Assembly (NCBI RefSeq): GCF_900156045.1
Contig: NZ_FTMX01000002.1
Coordinates: 620,001 to 684,000, forward strand
Reading direction: 5' to 3'
DNA length: 64,000 bases
Origin: Peribacillus simplex
GTDB lineage: Bacteria > Bacillota > Bacilli > Bacillales > DSM-1321
Shown here one piece after another: positions 46,439-55,796 of the stretch (its first letter is position 1; every line of letters begins with the position of its first letter). Under the pieces are notes generated by a model. The model ran no database searches. It was not told where the DNA came from and saw only the letters and a list, made by a program, of their open reading frames with translations. The translations under genes were made by a program, and so were the position numbers.

Positions 46439-47896
46439 TTGAATACATCTGGATACAAACAGGAATGGTTTGGCAACGTTAGAGGAGATGTTCTATCCGG
46501 TATAGTCGTTGCCTTGGCATTGATTCCGGAGGCGATTGCCTTTTCGATCATTGCCGGCGTTGACCCGATGGTTGGTCTTTATGCCTCATTCTGCATTGCC
46601 ATCGTCATCTCTTTTGTCGGCGGAAGGCCGGGAATGATATCGGCGGCCACTGGCGCAATGGCACTCGTCATGGTCGATCTTGTAAAAGATCATGGCTTGA
46701 ACTATTTACTTGCTGCAACAATATTGACCGGTTTGCTGCAAATTTTACTAGGGGTTTTAAAAATTGGGAATTTAATGAAGTTCATACCGAAGCCGGTCAT
46801 GACTGGTTTTGTGAATTCTTTAGCCATCTTGATTTTCACGGCACAGCTCACCCATTTCGTGGGCGAAACATGGATCATGTATGTCATGACAGCCGTTTCT
46901 TTAGCTATCATTTATCTTTTTCCACTGATCACGAAAGTCATTCCTTCACCACTTGTCGCCATCATATTCATGACGATCGTTGCAGTTGCCACGGGGGCTA
47001 CGGTGCGGACGGTTGGGGATATGGGGCAATTGACCGAAGCGCTTCCGATGTTCATGCTTCCAGATATCCCTTTGACCTTCGAAACTTTGGCGATCATTTT
47101 CCCTTATTCCATCGCCCTTGCATTTGTTGGGCTGCTTGAATCATTATTGACAGCTCAAATAGTCGATGAGATGACTGACACGGACAGTAATAAAAATAAG
47201 GAAGCCAAAGGCCAGGGGATTTCGAACATCATTGCCGGATGCTTTGGCGGCATGGCGGGATGTGCGATGATCGGCCAATCCGGTATCAATATTAAATCGG
47301 GAGGAAGGGGCCGGCTCTCCACTTTTGTAGCTGGCGCATTCCTTATGGTATTAATCGTGGTATTGAATGATGTCCTTATAAAAATCCCGATGGCTGCACT
47401 TGTCGCAGTCATGATCATGGTTTCAATCGGGACCTTTGACTGGTCTTCCCTAAAGAGGCTCACAAAAGCTCCAAAGTCGGATGCAGCCGTGATGATCGTG
47501 ACGGTCCTCATTGTCCTTTATACACATGATTTATCAAAAGGTGTATTTGCCGGAGTGCTCTTGAGCATGATTTTCTTCTCGGCTAAAATTTCTAAAGTGG
47601 CTGTAGAGAAAACGGAAGATATCCAGGCTAAGAAAATCATTTATCATATCAGCGGGCAAGTATTTTTCGCTTCTGTCCAGGACTTTGTTTCGAAGTTCGA
47701 CTTCAAGGAAAAAGCCGATTCAATCGTCATCGACTTTTCCCATTCTAAAATCTGGGATGCTTCAGCAGTCGGTGCTGTTGATACGGTTGTCCTTAAATAT
47801 CAGCTTCTGGGAATACCTGTCCAAGTGCAAGGACTCGATGAAGAAAGTTCGTTATTGCTTGAAAGACTCGCCACCTCAGAAAGTAAAATATCTTGA
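46439..47896 (+). CDS. SulP family anion transporter with STAS domain
   Basis: A 485-residue permease (SLC26/SulP). The membrane domain begins [20 protein letters not shown] and contains [18 protein letters not shown]; the C-terminal STAS domain is about residues 395-480 ([20 protein letters not shown]). Substrate may be sulfate, bicarbonate or another anion. Length is somewhat short of the 550-plus typical for sulfate SulP, as in the YbaR-like Bacillus group. The start is TTG 46439 after AAGGAG. It is divergent from the dead regulator, which may once have controlled it. Confidence 0.9.
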   Translation: MNTSGYKQEWFGNVRGDVLSGIVVALALIPEAIAFSIIAGVDPMVGLYASFCIAIVISFVGGRPGMISAATGAMALVMVDLVKDHGLNYLLAATILTGLLQILLGVLKIGNLMKFIPKPVMTGFVNSLAILIFTAQLTHFVGETWIMYVMTAVSLAIIYLFPLITKVIPSPLVAIIFMTIVAVATGATVRTVGDMGQLTEALPMFMLPDIPLTFETLAIIFPYSIALAFVGLLESLLTAQIVDEMTDTDSNKNKEAKGQGISNIIAGCFGGMAGCAMIGQSGINIKSGGRGRLSTFVAGAFLMVLIVVLNDVLIKIPMAALVAVMIMVSIGTFDWSSLKRLTKAPKSDAAVMIVTVLIVLYTHDLSKGVFAGVLLSMIFFSAKISKVAVEKTEDIQAKKIIYHISGQVFFASVQDFVSKFDFKEKADSIVIDFSHSKIWDASAVGAVDTVVLKYQLLGIPVQVQGLDEESSLLLERLATSESKIS

Positions 47897-47981
47897 AGAA
47901 GTAAAATTTTGCTGAATAGAAACCTTTCAAACCGACAAAATAGATAACATGAATTATTTCCTTTTGAAAGGAGCGAAAAGC

Positions 47982-48125
47982 ATGACACCCGAGCAGGATT
48001 ATACGGCAGCAAATCTGTCACCGGATTTATTGAATGAACTGAAAAGCTTTGAAAACAGACTTGGCGAGGAAGCCAACAAAGAACTGATTGTCATTGCCTA
48101 TGAAAAAGAAAAGGAATTGAATTAA
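47982..48125 (+). CDS. Small hypothetical protein, 47 aa
   Basis: ATG 47982 follows AAAGGAGCG. The product (MTPEQDYTAANLSPDLLNEL and on) is acidic and probably helical, ending in a charged KEKEL tail. No Cys or membrane segment. Followed at once by a terminator. Resembles a class of small conserved Bacillus proteins by length and composition only. Confidence 0.65.
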   Translation: MTPEQDYTAANLSPDLLNELKSFENRLGEEANKELIVIAYEKEKELN

Positions 48126-48170
48126 GAAAAAAGACTCAAACACACTTAATGGTGGTTGAGTCTTTTTTTG
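48126..48170 (+). terminator. Intrinsic terminator
   Basis: AAAAAAGACTCAA pairs with TTGAGTCTTTTTTT. Confidence 0.85.
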
Positions 48171-48222
48171 CATGTAAAGAAAAAGGATGCCCATGTTTTT
48201 AATGAACACCCCTTTTTCTGTA

Positions 48223-49152
48223 TTATTTGCTGAATACGCCCGTTAAGACCGGCACGATTTGTTTTTTACGCGATACAACGCCTTCTAAGACGGCGATGTT
48301 ATTGTTTAATGAAACGTCGTATGCTTTTTCCACTGCATAAGCTGCTTTACCAAGAGCCAAAGCAGCAGAATCATTAGTCAAGATATCCGTTACGACAAAT
48401 AGGAATAAGTCCAATTCCTTCTCAGCGATGACCGCTTCAATCGCCGCTTCCAATTCTGCTTGCTTAGCAAGGACCTCGTTCGGATCTACTGCATTGACCT
48501 GTGCTATCTCCACTTTAGCCATTCCCATGGAGAATTCCTTTGCATCAAGAGTGATAAGCTGGGCAATCGTTTTGTCGCTCAAGTCAGCTCCGGCTTTCAA
48601 CATTTCCAAGCCGTATGTTTCAGCGTCGACTCCCGCAATGGCAGCCAGTTCCATTGCTGCTGCAACGTCTTGCTCCGTGCATGTAGGCGATTTGAACAAT
48701 AACGAATCGGAAATGATGGCAGACAGCATAAGACCTGCGATTGCCTTAGGGACTTCAATGCCGTTTTCTTTATAAATTTTATTTAAAATGGTTGCCGTAC
48801 AGCCAACTGGTTCCGCACGGTAATATAAAGGATCGCTTGTTTCAAAGTTAGCGATACGGTGATGGTCGATAACTTCCAACACACGGACTTGGTCAATATC
48901 TTCAGCACTTTGCTGGCGTTCGTTATGATCGACCAGGATTACGCCTTCAGCTTCCCCTGCAACTTTTTCCACAAGGCGGGGAGCTTCGAATTTGAATTGG
49001 TCCAATGCAAATTGAGTTTCACCATTCACTTCACCCAGACGAACTGGTTCAGCGTTGATACCTAACTGCTTTTTCAGGTCTGCATAAGCGATTGCTGAAC
49101 AGATTGTGTCTGTATCCGGGTTTTTATGTCCAAAAACTAATACTTTTTCCAA
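48223..49152 (-). CDS. ppaC: Manganese-dependent inorganic pyrophosphatase (family II)
   Basis: Hydrolyses PPi to two Pi in the cytoplasm. The 309-residue DHH-superfamily enzyme has metal-site motifs GHKNPDTDT at residues 8-16, LVDHNE near 74 and VIDHHR near 96 (the DHH). The C-terminal DHHA2 domain ends with [16 protein letters not shown], containing the substrate-binding SRKKQ. The length matches B. subtilis PpaC. Start ATG 49152 follows AAAGGGG. Monocistronic. Confidence 0.96.
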   Translation of the reverse strand: MEKVLVFGHKNPDTDTICSAIAYADLKKQLGINAEPVRLGEVNGETQFALDQFKFEAPRLVEKVAGEAEGVILVDHNERQQSAEDIDQVRVLEVIDHHRIANFETSDPLYYRAEPVGCTATILNKIYKENGIEVPKAIAGLMLSAIISDSLLFKSPTCTEQDVAAAMELAAIAGVDAETYGLEMLKAGADLSDKTIAQLITLDAKEFSMGMAKVEIAQVNAVDPNEVLAKQAELEAAIEAVIAEKELDLFLFVVTDILTNDSAALALGKAAYAVEKAYDVSLNNNIAVLEGVVSRKKQIVPVLTGVFSK

Positions 49153-49400
49153 GATTTTATCCCCTTTTTCTTAAATATTTTCCGCGAATCCCCTCACCGC
49201 AATAAGGGAGAGCCACCTTTACTAGACACTTTATTTTAACACAAAAACGCGTAAAATCAGCGCTTGAATTACCCATTCCCCAATAAAATCTTTCATTCCC
49301 CCACACTCTGCCATCACTTTGTCAATAGATAAGGGTTGGTTTTTTTCAAATATATTAGTTGAATTATCATCGTATATGGCTTACGATAATATAAGCAGAA

Positions 49401-49448
49401 ATACTAGATATTGATTATACAAACATTAACAATAACTATATATAGAAT
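49401..49448 (+). promoter_or_regulatory. Two candidate NrdR boxes
   Basis: ATACTAGATATTGATT (49401-49416) and TAACTATATATAGAAT (49433-49448) each fit the CwAtATaTwG core of NrdR sites. They are separated by 16 bases, so the sites are 32 bases (three helical turns) apart, the known spacing for NrdR repression of ribonucleotide reductase genes. Confidence 0.6.
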
Positions 49449-49458
49449 TCTTTATAAT

Positions 49459-49618
49459 CCAAGGTGCCAGTGATGGCTGAAAAGGGAATCCGGTGTAAAC
49501 CCGGAACTGTCCCCGCAACTGTAAATGTGACGAAATGAGAAACCCACTGTATAGCTCTCTATACGGGAAGGACTCAAAGTAGGATGATCATGAGTCAGGA
49601 GACCTGCCTTGAATTTTT
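49459..49618 (+). ncRNA. Cobalamin riboswitch
   Basis: Conserved blocks in order: AAGGTGCCAGTGATGG, AAAAGGGAATCCGGTG, AACCCGGAACTGTCCCCGCAACTGTAA (the B12 box core is GCCACTG-like, here the GGAACTGTCCCCGCAACTG block), and TGAGTCAGGAGACCTGCC at the 3' end. Size and order are typical of adenosylcobalamin aptamers. It lies in the leader of the ribonucleotide reductase operon and is followed by an intrinsic terminator. Confidence 0.95.
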
Positions 49619-49704
49619 CACGTTTCTTATTCTTCGGGGATTGAGATGATGAAACGATAGTTTAACGGCTATTTTTTCATGGCTCTTTTATTCTATCGTT
49701 TGAT

Positions 49705-49731
49705 CCGCTCAATTCATTGGGCGGCTTTTTT
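49705..49731 (+). terminator. Riboswitch-controlled terminator before the RNR operon
   Basis: CCGCTCAA pairs with TTGGGCGG (one G-U) around a 4-base loop, then CTTTTTT. It ends 33 bases before the reductase start and is the likely expression platform of the cobalamin riboswitch. An ACGATAG/CTATCGT pair at about 49654 and 49694 could be the antiterminator. Confidence 0.85.
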
Positions 49732-49763
49732 ATTTTAGCGGAAGTTAACAAGGAGGATCATTA

Positions 49764-52061
49764 ATGACTCAAACATATAACTCTACCATAAGTGAAAATG
49801 TCACAGAAACGAAATCCATCCAGCTCGAGATGTTATCAAAGGAATTCGAAGGCCATCTCGATATGGAAAAGTTCAAAAAGCGTTTTACAAAATGGCTAGA
49901 TCGCAAAAGTGACTCAACCGAAGAACAGGCATCAAGAAAACTGATTCAGCTCGCTCTTGAAAGTGTGGATATCGATGCTCCGGATTGGACGTTCGTTGCT
50001 GCAGCAGAACTGTTGAATACAATGTATAGGGATGCACAAGCCAATCGAGGTTATGAAGGCATGAGTTATGGCCCATTCTATGAGCTGATCACGGAACTCT
50101 CCCAGCTTTCGGAAGGTCAGCGTTATCCCATTTATAAATCAGAACTGCTATCTTCGTATACGAAAGCGGAAATTGAGGAATTGGGTTCCGTGATCGACCC
50201 GGAAAAAGATAAATTATTCTCTTACATAGGCATCTACTTATTGAACGACCGCTATCTGGCCCGCCCACAAAAGGACAAGGTCTACGAACTGCCACAAGAA
50301 CGTTTCATGATCATCGCGATGGAAATCATGAGATTGGAAAAAACGGAGCACCGCCTGCAACTTATAAAAGAAGCATACTGGGCCATGTCCAATCTTTATA
50401 TGACCGTTGCGACTCCTACACTATCCAATGCAGGTAAAACACATGGACAATTAAGCTCTTGCTTTATCGACGCAATTGAAGATTCCATTGACGGAATCTA
50501 CCTATCAAACTACGATGCAGCAAAAGTATCTAAATTTGGCGGCGGTGTCGGTCTTTACGTCGGTAAGGTCCGCTCGCTTGGTTCCGATATCCGGGGTTTC
50601 TCTGGAAACAGTTCCGGCACGACTCCCTGGATTCGACTATTCAACCAGACAGCCGTAAGTGTCGATCAACTGGGTCAACGTAAAGGTGCCATCGCGATTT
50701 ACTTGGATGCCTGGCATAAAGATATCATGAGCTTCCTCGATTTGAAGACACAAAACGGGGATGACAGATTAAAAGCCCATGATATTTTTACAGGTGTATG
50801 CATACCCGATTTATTCATGGAAGCTGTACGCGACAGAAAAGAATGGTATCTTTTCGATCCGCATACCGTTAAGCAAACCCTTGGATTTTCGCTTGAAGAT
50901 CTTTATGACGAGAAGAAAGGCGAAGGAAGCTTCAGGAATCATTATGCACTTGCTGTCGAGGCTGCAGAAAATGGCAAGCTTCCAAACTATAGCTTTGAAA
51001 AAATCAAGGCGATGGACATCATGAAAAGCATCATGATTTCTCAATTAGAAGAAGGCGTACCGTATATGTTCTACCGCGATGAAGTGAATCGGAAGAATCC
51101 CAATAAACATAAAGGTATGATTTATTGTTCCAACCTTTGCACGGAGATTGCCCAAAACCTAAGCCCTTCGACGATCACGGATGAATACGAAACAGAAGAT
51201 GGAGATGTTGTTGTGGTTCGTAAAAGCGGCGATTTCGTAGTCTGCAACCTTTCATCCATTAACTTGCCCCGGGCAGTTGGCAGCGATGTTCTGGAAAGAT
51301 TGATTCCCATTCAGATCCGCATGCTGGATAATGTCATTGATGTGAATAATCTTCCTGTCAAACAAGCATCTATCTCGAACAAACGTTACCGGGCAATTGG
51401 TTTGGGAACGTTTGGATGGCATCATTTACTTGCCACGCAGAATATTTATTGGGAATCCGATGAGGCTGTTCACTATGCAGATGCTTTATACGAAAAGATC
51501 GCTTACTTAACAATCAAGGCATCCAACGAATTGGCCAAGGAAAAAGGATCATACCCATATTTTGAAGGATCTGACTGGCATACAGGGGACTATTTCGAAC
51601 TGCGTGACTATACAGATCAAAAATGGATGGATTTAAAAGCAGACGTTCAGGAACACGGGACCCGCAATGGATATTTAATGGCCATTGCCCCCAATTCTTC
51701 GACAGCTAAAATCGGTAATTCCACGGATGGAATCGATCCTTTGTATGAAATTGAATTTTACGAGGAAAAGAAAAACTTCAAATTCAAGGTGACCGCGCCT
51801 GGCTTGACGCCAAATACGTATGAATATTATAAAAAGACGCGATTTAATTTGGACCAACTGGAAAGCATCTGGCAAAATGCAGCCCGCCAACGCCATATTG
51901 ACCAAGCAATCAGCTTTAATCTGTATGTACACAATACAATCAAAGCGAAGGTCCTATTGGATATCCATTTAACGGCATGGGAAAGCGGATTGAAATCAAC
52001 GTATTATGTTCGTTCGACTTCTTCCGAATATGATAATGCCTGCGAAAGCTGTTCAAGTTAA
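49764..52061 (+). CDS. Ribonucleoside-diphosphate reductase, class I alpha subunit
   Basis: Reduces NDPs to dNDPs using a radical from the beta subunit. The 765-residue protein has the first redox Cys in LSSCFIDAIED, the radical-site motif NLCTEI, the second redox Cys in VCNLSSINL and the C-terminal CxxC in NACESCSS. IAPNSSTAKIGNSTDGIDP forms the phosphate loop region. There is no N-terminal ATP-cone, so overall activity control by ATP/dATP is probably absent. It is B12-independent, which makes sense of riboswitch repression when B12 allows a class II enzyme. The RBS is AAGGAGG. Confidence 0.93.
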   Translation: MTQTYNSTISENVTETKSIQLEMLSKEFEGHLDMEKFKKRFTKWLDRKSDSTEEQASRKLIQLALESVDIDAPDWTFVAAAELLNTMYRDAQANRGYEGMSYGPFYELITELSQLSEGQRYPIYKSELLSSYTKAEIEELGSVIDPEKDKLFSYIGIYLLNDRYLARPQKDKVYELPQERFMIIAMEIMRLEKTEHRLQLIKEAYWAMSNLYMTVATPTLSNAGKTHGQLSSCFIDAIEDSIDGIYLSNYDAAKVSKFGGGVGLYVGKVRSLGSDIRGFSGNSSGTTPWIRLFNQTAVSVDQLGQRKGAIAIYLDAWHKDIMSFLDLKTQNGDDRLKAHDIFTGVCIPDLFMEAVRDRKEWYLFDPHTVKQTLGFSLEDLYDEKKGEGSFRNHYALAVEAAENGKLPNYSFEKIKAMDIMKSIMISQLEEGVPYMFYRDEVNRKNPNKHKGMIYCSNLCTEIAQNLSPSTITDEYETEDGDVVVVRKSGDFVVCNLSSINLPRAVGSDVLERLIPIQIRMLDNVIDVNNLPVKQASISNKRYRAIGLGTFGWHHLLATQNIYWESDEAVHYADALYEKIAYLTIKASNELAKEKGSYPYFEGSDWHTGDYFELRDYTDQKWMDLKADVQEHGTRNGYLMAIAPNSSTAKIGNSTDGIDPLYEIEFYEEKKNFKFKVTAPGLTPNTYEYYKKTRFNLDQLESIWQNAARQRHIDQAISFNLYVHNTIKAKVLLDIHLTAWESGLKSTYYVRSTSSEYDNACESCSS

Positions 52062-52106
52062 CGACAATCATAAACCAGTAATCTATTCTTAAAGGAGTTT
52101 TCACGA

Positions 52107-53159
52107 ATGACCAATCATATCAAAAAGATTCGGATGCTCGAACCTACCCATCCAACCAAGGCAACCGGTGTTTTCAAAGGAGAAGCTTCAGGCTTCCTCC
52201 TTTGGAACGATATTCAGTATGAAAAATTCTATGATACGTATACACAGCTCATCAATAACTTTTGGAAGCCTTCGAGCGTGAACATGATTCAGGATAAAAA
52301 ACAGTGGGGCGAATTGGACGAAGATATCCAGGACGCTTTTCTCGATATCCTTACGATGATTGCTGGAATGGACAGTCTTCAAACACCCACTTTAGTAGAA
52401 ATCCTTCGGTACATCAAAGATCCGGCGGCAAAAGCTATCCTGGCCAACATGGCCCAGCAGGAATCGATCCATAATGAATCTTATTCCTATATCCTTGCTT
52501 CCTTGATTCCTGTAGGCAAACAAAAACAGCTTTTTGACCGCATTAAAGAACATCCTGAAGTGATTAAGCGCAACCAACCGATCGTTGATGCTTATCAAAC
52601 GTTCGTGGACGATCCCAGCCCTCAGCATTTATTCGAGGCACTGATCCATTCAACGAACCTTGAAGGGATATATTTCTATCTGGCTTTCGCCTTTTATTAT
52701 AATTTAGGACGACAAAATTTAATGACCGGTTCTGCTACGATGATATCCTATATTCATCGCGATGAAATGGTCCATTTCGATTTCATTGGAATGCTCGTTC
52801 AAATCTTGATGTATGAATACCCTGAGTTAAATAATGAAGAAAACACGAAGTTTATCTATACAACGATTGAAAAAGCAGTCGAACTCGAAAAAGAATGGTC
52901 TGAATATATGCTCGAAGATATCCAAACCAAAGCCGATCTCGATTTGGAAGAATTCAATGAGTACATCGAATATATCGCCAACAAACGGTTACGTATGCTA
53001 GGCCTTGAAAATTTGTATAAAGAGTATGGCGAGAATCCGATGCCATGGATCAAAACGTTCGATGATGAATCCATCGGACTTACCAAAACCGATTTCTTCG
53101 AACAAAAGTCAAGGACATACAGTCAAGTAAATGCCAGCAATGGGTTCGATGAACTATAA
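52107..53159 (+). CDS. Ribonucleoside-diphosphate reductase, class I beta subunit
   Basis: The 350-residue ferritin-like radical generator. Metal ligands: Asp in AGMDSLQTP, Glu and His with the radical Tyr in QQESIHNESYSYI (E, H at +3, Y at +7), then Glu in IHSTNLEGIYF and Glu/His in HRDEMVHFDF. The C-terminal tail with a Tyr docks to alpha. The tyrosyl-radical site is intact, so it is not a Tyr-less class Ic type. The RBS is AAAGGAG, 45 bases after alpha. The ESIHNESYSYI pattern looks closer to NrdF than NrdB. Confidence 0.93.
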   Translation: MTNHIKKIRMLEPTHPTKATGVFKGEASGFLLWNDIQYEKFYDTYTQLINNFWKPSSVNMIQDKKQWGELDEDIQDAFLDILTMIAGMDSLQTPTLVEILRYIKDPAAKAILANMAQQESIHNESYSYILASLIPVGKQKQLFDRIKEHPEVIKRNQPIVDAYQTFVDDPSPQHLFEALIHSTNLEGIYFYLAFAFYYNLGRQNLMTGSATMISYIHRDEMVHFDFIGMLVQILMYEYPELNNEENTKFIYTTIEKAVELEKEWSEYMLEDIQTKADLDLEEFNEYIEYIANKRLRMLGLENLYKEYGENPMPWIKTFDDESIGLTKTDFFEQKSRTYSQVNASNGFDEL

Positions 53160-53568
53160 AGTTGCCATTGTCTATCATTCTGCCGGAGGCAATACAAAAG
53201 CGCTTGCTGAAGCCCTCGCTTCCCTTTTACCTGTAGCTGGGCTATATCGAATGAATGAATTCGACTTACATACATTGCCGGATTACGATGCATTGATCGT
53301 CGGCACCTATACATGGGGCAATGGGGAGCTTCCCGCTAAGTCAGCAGCCTTTTATAAAGAACTGGAACAGTTACCTATCGCTCATCTGAAAACGGGAGTC
53401 TTCGGAACTGGCGAAACCAACTATCATCATTTTTGTGGGGCGGTCGATCATTTCCGGGACATGTTATTTGCCAAGAGCCAGTTATTGGTGACATTGAAGA
53501 TAGAACAGATGTATCAAGAATCGGACTTGCCCAGACTTCAAAAGTTCGCCTGGCTATTCCAGGACTGA
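53149..53568 (+). CDS. Flavodoxin, third gene of the RNR operon
   Basis: A 139-residue flavodoxin fold. FMN phosphate loop is YHSAGGNTKALAEAL; later loops are GTYTWGNGELP and GTGETNYHHFCG, which cradle the isoalloxazine. It overlaps the 3' end of the beta gene, so translation is coupled. It is not a canonical NrdI by sequence, but its place in the operon suggests it reduces or activates the beta metal cofactor (inference). ATG 53149 (MNYKVAIVYH) is chosen; 53131 is an alternative. A perfect terminator follows. Confidence 0.85.
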   Translation: MNYKVAIVYHSAGGNTKALAEALASLLPVAGLYRMNEFDLHTLPDYDALIVGTYTWGNGELPAKSAAFYKELEQLPIAHLKTGVFGTGETNYHHFCGAVDHFRDMLFAKSQLLVTLKIEQMYQESDLPRLQKFAWLFQD

Positions 53569-53607
53569 CTGAAAGGGGATATGCGTTTACGCATATCCCC
53601 TTTCAGT
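53569..53607 (+). terminator. Intrinsic terminator of the RNR operon
   Basis: An 18-bp perfect palindrome, CTGAAAGGGGATATGCGT with its complement. The T run is short. Confidence 0.88.
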
Positions 53608-53688
53608 GTTTTTTATAAAACTTGGCTCCCTATATCATAGCAGCGGTAAATATGAAGTATAATGGAAGAAAAAAGGAGATAATATCCA

Positions 53689-53856
53689 ATGACTGAAAAT
53701 ATAACCCAGTTCCTGCCTATCCTTTTTATGCTAGTGCTTGTCGCATTCGTTATATTCATCGTATTTTCCCTGGCAGGGCATTTTAATCGTTCTAAACGGA
53801 TCGAAGAAAAATTGGATAAAGCTTTAAAGGAAATGGCCGAAAAAAAGGAAAAATAA
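53689..53856 (+). CDS. Small membrane protein, DUF4083-like
   Basis: ATG 53689 follows AAAGGAG. The 55-residue product has one N-terminal transmembrane helix (LPILFMLVLVAFVIFIVFSL) and then a basic/charged helix (RSKRIEEKLDKALKEMAE). The plan matches DUF4083-type small Bacillus proteins and is the intact counterpart of the broken gene at 37589. Function unknown. Confidence 0.72.
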   Translation: MTENITQFLPILFMLVLVAFVIFIVFSLAGHFNRSKRIEEKLDKALKEMAEKKEK

Positions 53857-53886
53857 AAAGACTCCAAAATCGGAGTCTTTTTTTTA
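53855..53886. terminator. Bidirectional intrinsic terminator
   Basis: AAAAAGACTCC pairs with GGAGTCTTTTT between the small membrane protein and the convergent cold shock gene. Confidence 0.9.
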
Positions 53887-53897
53887 TATGCGTTCAA

Positions 53898-54095
53898 TTA
53901 TTTTTGAACGTTAGCTGCTTGTGGTCCACGAGCGCCTTGCTCGATTTCGAAAGAAACTTCTTGGCCTTCTTCAAGCGTTTTGAAGCCTTCGCCTTGGATA
54001 GCTGAGAAATGTACGAATACATCGTCTTGGCCTTCAACTTCGATGAAACCGAAACCTTTTTCTGCGTTAAACCATTTTACTTTACCTTGTACCAT
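53898..54095 (-). CDS. Cold shock protein, CspB/CspD type
   Basis: A 65-residue OB-fold RNA chaperone. RNP1 is KGFGFIEV and RNP2 is DVFVHFSAI; the start [12 protein letters not shown] is canonical. It binds single-stranded RNA and DNA and melts structure in the cold. ATG 54095 follows AGGAGGAACTATC. The frame runs upstream into the roughly 120-base 5' leader, typical for csp mRNAs, and that part is untranslated. Confidence 0.96.
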   Translation of the reverse strand: MVQGKVKWFNAEKGFGFIEVEGQDDVFVHFSAIQGEGFKTLEEGQEVSFEIEQGARGPQAANVQK

Positions 54096-54293
54096 GATAG
54101 TTCCTCCTGTGTTTGGAAAAATCCATTTTATTACTATTTTTGGTTCTGGATAATGTTTCAAGAGGAATCCTATTACAGTAAATCCTTCTATCAAACTTAT
54201 TCCGAACAAAAATAATTACTTATATTATATCATGGGAATTCCTAAAAAAACAAGATTATCGCAGTAAATCACCCGACAAATTATCCTAAAATT

Positions 54294-54785
54294 CTACATA
54301 TTCCTCTTCTTGCTTTGTCGGAAGCCTTCGTCCAATAAGTAGCGCTCCGCCTCTACTGGACTTTCGAAACACTCCTCAAGGTTCGAACCTGAATACACAT
54401 TCCAAAGCAGGTCTTCCCTTTCAAGTGTAAGCTCTTGCTTTTCAGGGCCGATCCATGTCCCTTCCAACCTAGCGAACTCGTTTTCCTCTTCTTCGAATTC
54501 AACCGGAGGTTCAGATAGGTAATCGACGCTTTTTTGGATCAATTCTTTTAATTCCGCTTCATTATAGTCACGAATATTGATAAAACCTTTACGGTCAGTA
54601 TCTTTTTTTCTCATATGCCCTGCGTAAACGAATCCATTTCCATTGGGATGCAAGTGCTGAACGACGATCTTTTTCTCCTGGACACTATCTGGATAATGAA
54701 AGTTCACACGTCCCAATGAAACATCTTTTCGCTGTAATTCCGGAAAAGTTTCAATGATGCTCAATTTTTCTTCAAATGTTAACAA
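54294..54785 (-). CDS. Conserved hypothetical protein, 163 aa
   Basis: I do not recognise the family. The soluble acidic protein starts LTFEEKLSIIETFPEL and carries a compact centre with VVQHLHPNGNGFVYAGHM and GFINIRDYNEAELKELIQ. A late hydrophobic-acidic stretch LTLEREDLLWNVYSG follows. No catalytic motif is obvious. The start follows GAGGAAG. It stands alone. Confidence 0.7.
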   Translation of the reverse strand: MLTFEEKLSIIETFPELQRKDVSLGRVNFHYPDSVQEKKIVVQHLHPNGNGFVYAGHMRKKDTDRKGFINIRDYNEAELKELIQKSVDYLSEPPVEFEEEENEFARLEGTWIGPEKQELTLEREDLLWNVYSGSNLEECFESPVEAERYLLDEGFRQSKKRNM

Positions 54786-54895
54786 ATTTCTTCCTCATTT
54801 CATTAGTTCATATTGTTTGTAGATTATAACACAGACTGATTAGAAACAATAATCTCCCTCTTCCATTATTAAGTACGGAAATGGAGAAACAGCCT

Positions 54896-55549
54896 TCATT
54901 TTATGTAGGTCACGATAAAAAGCATAAAAAATGAAATGACAATGATTACAGCAACCCATAGCCAGGCTAATGTCATATTCCCGGAGTCCATGGCGATATA
55001 TATCGCAGTCGGTATGGTTTGTGTCTGTCCGGGAATGTTTCCGGCAAACATGAGTGTAGCTCCGAATTCCCCCAGCGCACGAGCAGAACTCAAGATGGCA
55101 CCTGTGATGATGGATTTCACCGCCAATGGAAGGGATACATTCAGGAACAATCTCCACTCGCCGGCCCCATCAACTCTTGCTGCATTTTCGATTTCTTCAT
55201 CAATACCTTCAAAGCCAGTTTTAGCGGATTGGTACATAAGCGGAAACGCTACCACAGTAGATGCAATGACCGCTGCCCACCACGTGAACATCAGGGGCTG
55301 ATCAAAAACCCTTTCAATGAATTGTCCCGGCACTCCACTCTTGCCAAAAATCACAATCAATAAAAACCCAACGACGGAAGGCGGCAATACAAGCGGCAAT
55401 AAAAACGCTGTTTCCAACAGGACCCTTCCCCTGAATTGCTTTTTAGCCATCATTCGCGCCATGATAATTCCTAAAATGAAAACAAGGATACCCGATAGTC
55501 CCGCTACTTGTATCGATAGCCTGACTGGTGACCAAAAATCTCCTGTCAT
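54896..55549 (-). CDS. modB: Molybdate ABC transporter permease ModB-like
   Basis: A 217-residue permease with five to six helices. The EAA loop that docks the ATPase reads ENAARVDGAGEWRLFLNVSLP, of which AARVDGAG is the core, and LPPSVVGFLL is ModB-like. Neither a binding protein (ModA) nor an ATPase (ModC) is in the window, so it is an orphan. Its ATG overlaps the stop of a 33-codon frame upstream by ATGA coupling. It may work with components encoded elsewhere. Confidence 0.85.
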   Translation of the reverse strand: MTGDFWSPVRLSIQVAGLSGILVFILGIIMARMMAKKQFRGRVLLETAFLLPLVLPPSVVGFLLIVIFGKSGVPGQFIERVFDQPLMFTWWAAVIASTVVAFPLMYQSAKTGFEGIDEEIENAARVDGAGEWRLFLNVSLPLAVKSIITGAILSSARALGEFGATLMFAGNIPGQTQTIPTAIYIAMDSGNMTLAWLWVAVIIVISFFMLFIVTYIK

Positions 55550-55647
55550 GATACTATCCGCACATCACTGTTAAATATCGGCCTATGTAGGTCCTTGTTC
55601 GTCATCATTACCCAAACGGCTTCTTTTTCATTAAAGGCAGATTTCAT
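55546..55647 (-). CDS. 33-aa frame coupled to modB
   Basis: ATG 55647 follows AAAGGGAGAAAATG. The 33-residue product contains NEKEAVWVMMTNKDLHRPIF and ends DVRIVS, stopping in a TCATGA overlap with the modB start. Coupling suggests real translation. It could be a leader peptide or a remnant of a longer upstream mod gene; no family recognised. Confidence 0.45.
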   Translation of the reverse strand: MKSAFNEKEAVWVMMTNKDLHRPIFNSDVRIVS

Positions 55648-55796
55648 TTCATTTTCTCCCTTTCTTTTTAAAATTACATTTAAGTTTATTTTTCTTGACA
55701 TCTTGCTGACACAAAGAAACGTTAAAGTAAGAGTATCACAAATATAAAAATAATTTCATTCCAATAAACTTGAAAACTTTGAAGGAGTCGATTTTA

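Noticed and set aside
54840..55157. Minus ORF of 105 residues overlapping modB
   Set aside because: Other-frame shadow of the modB permease; no RBS.
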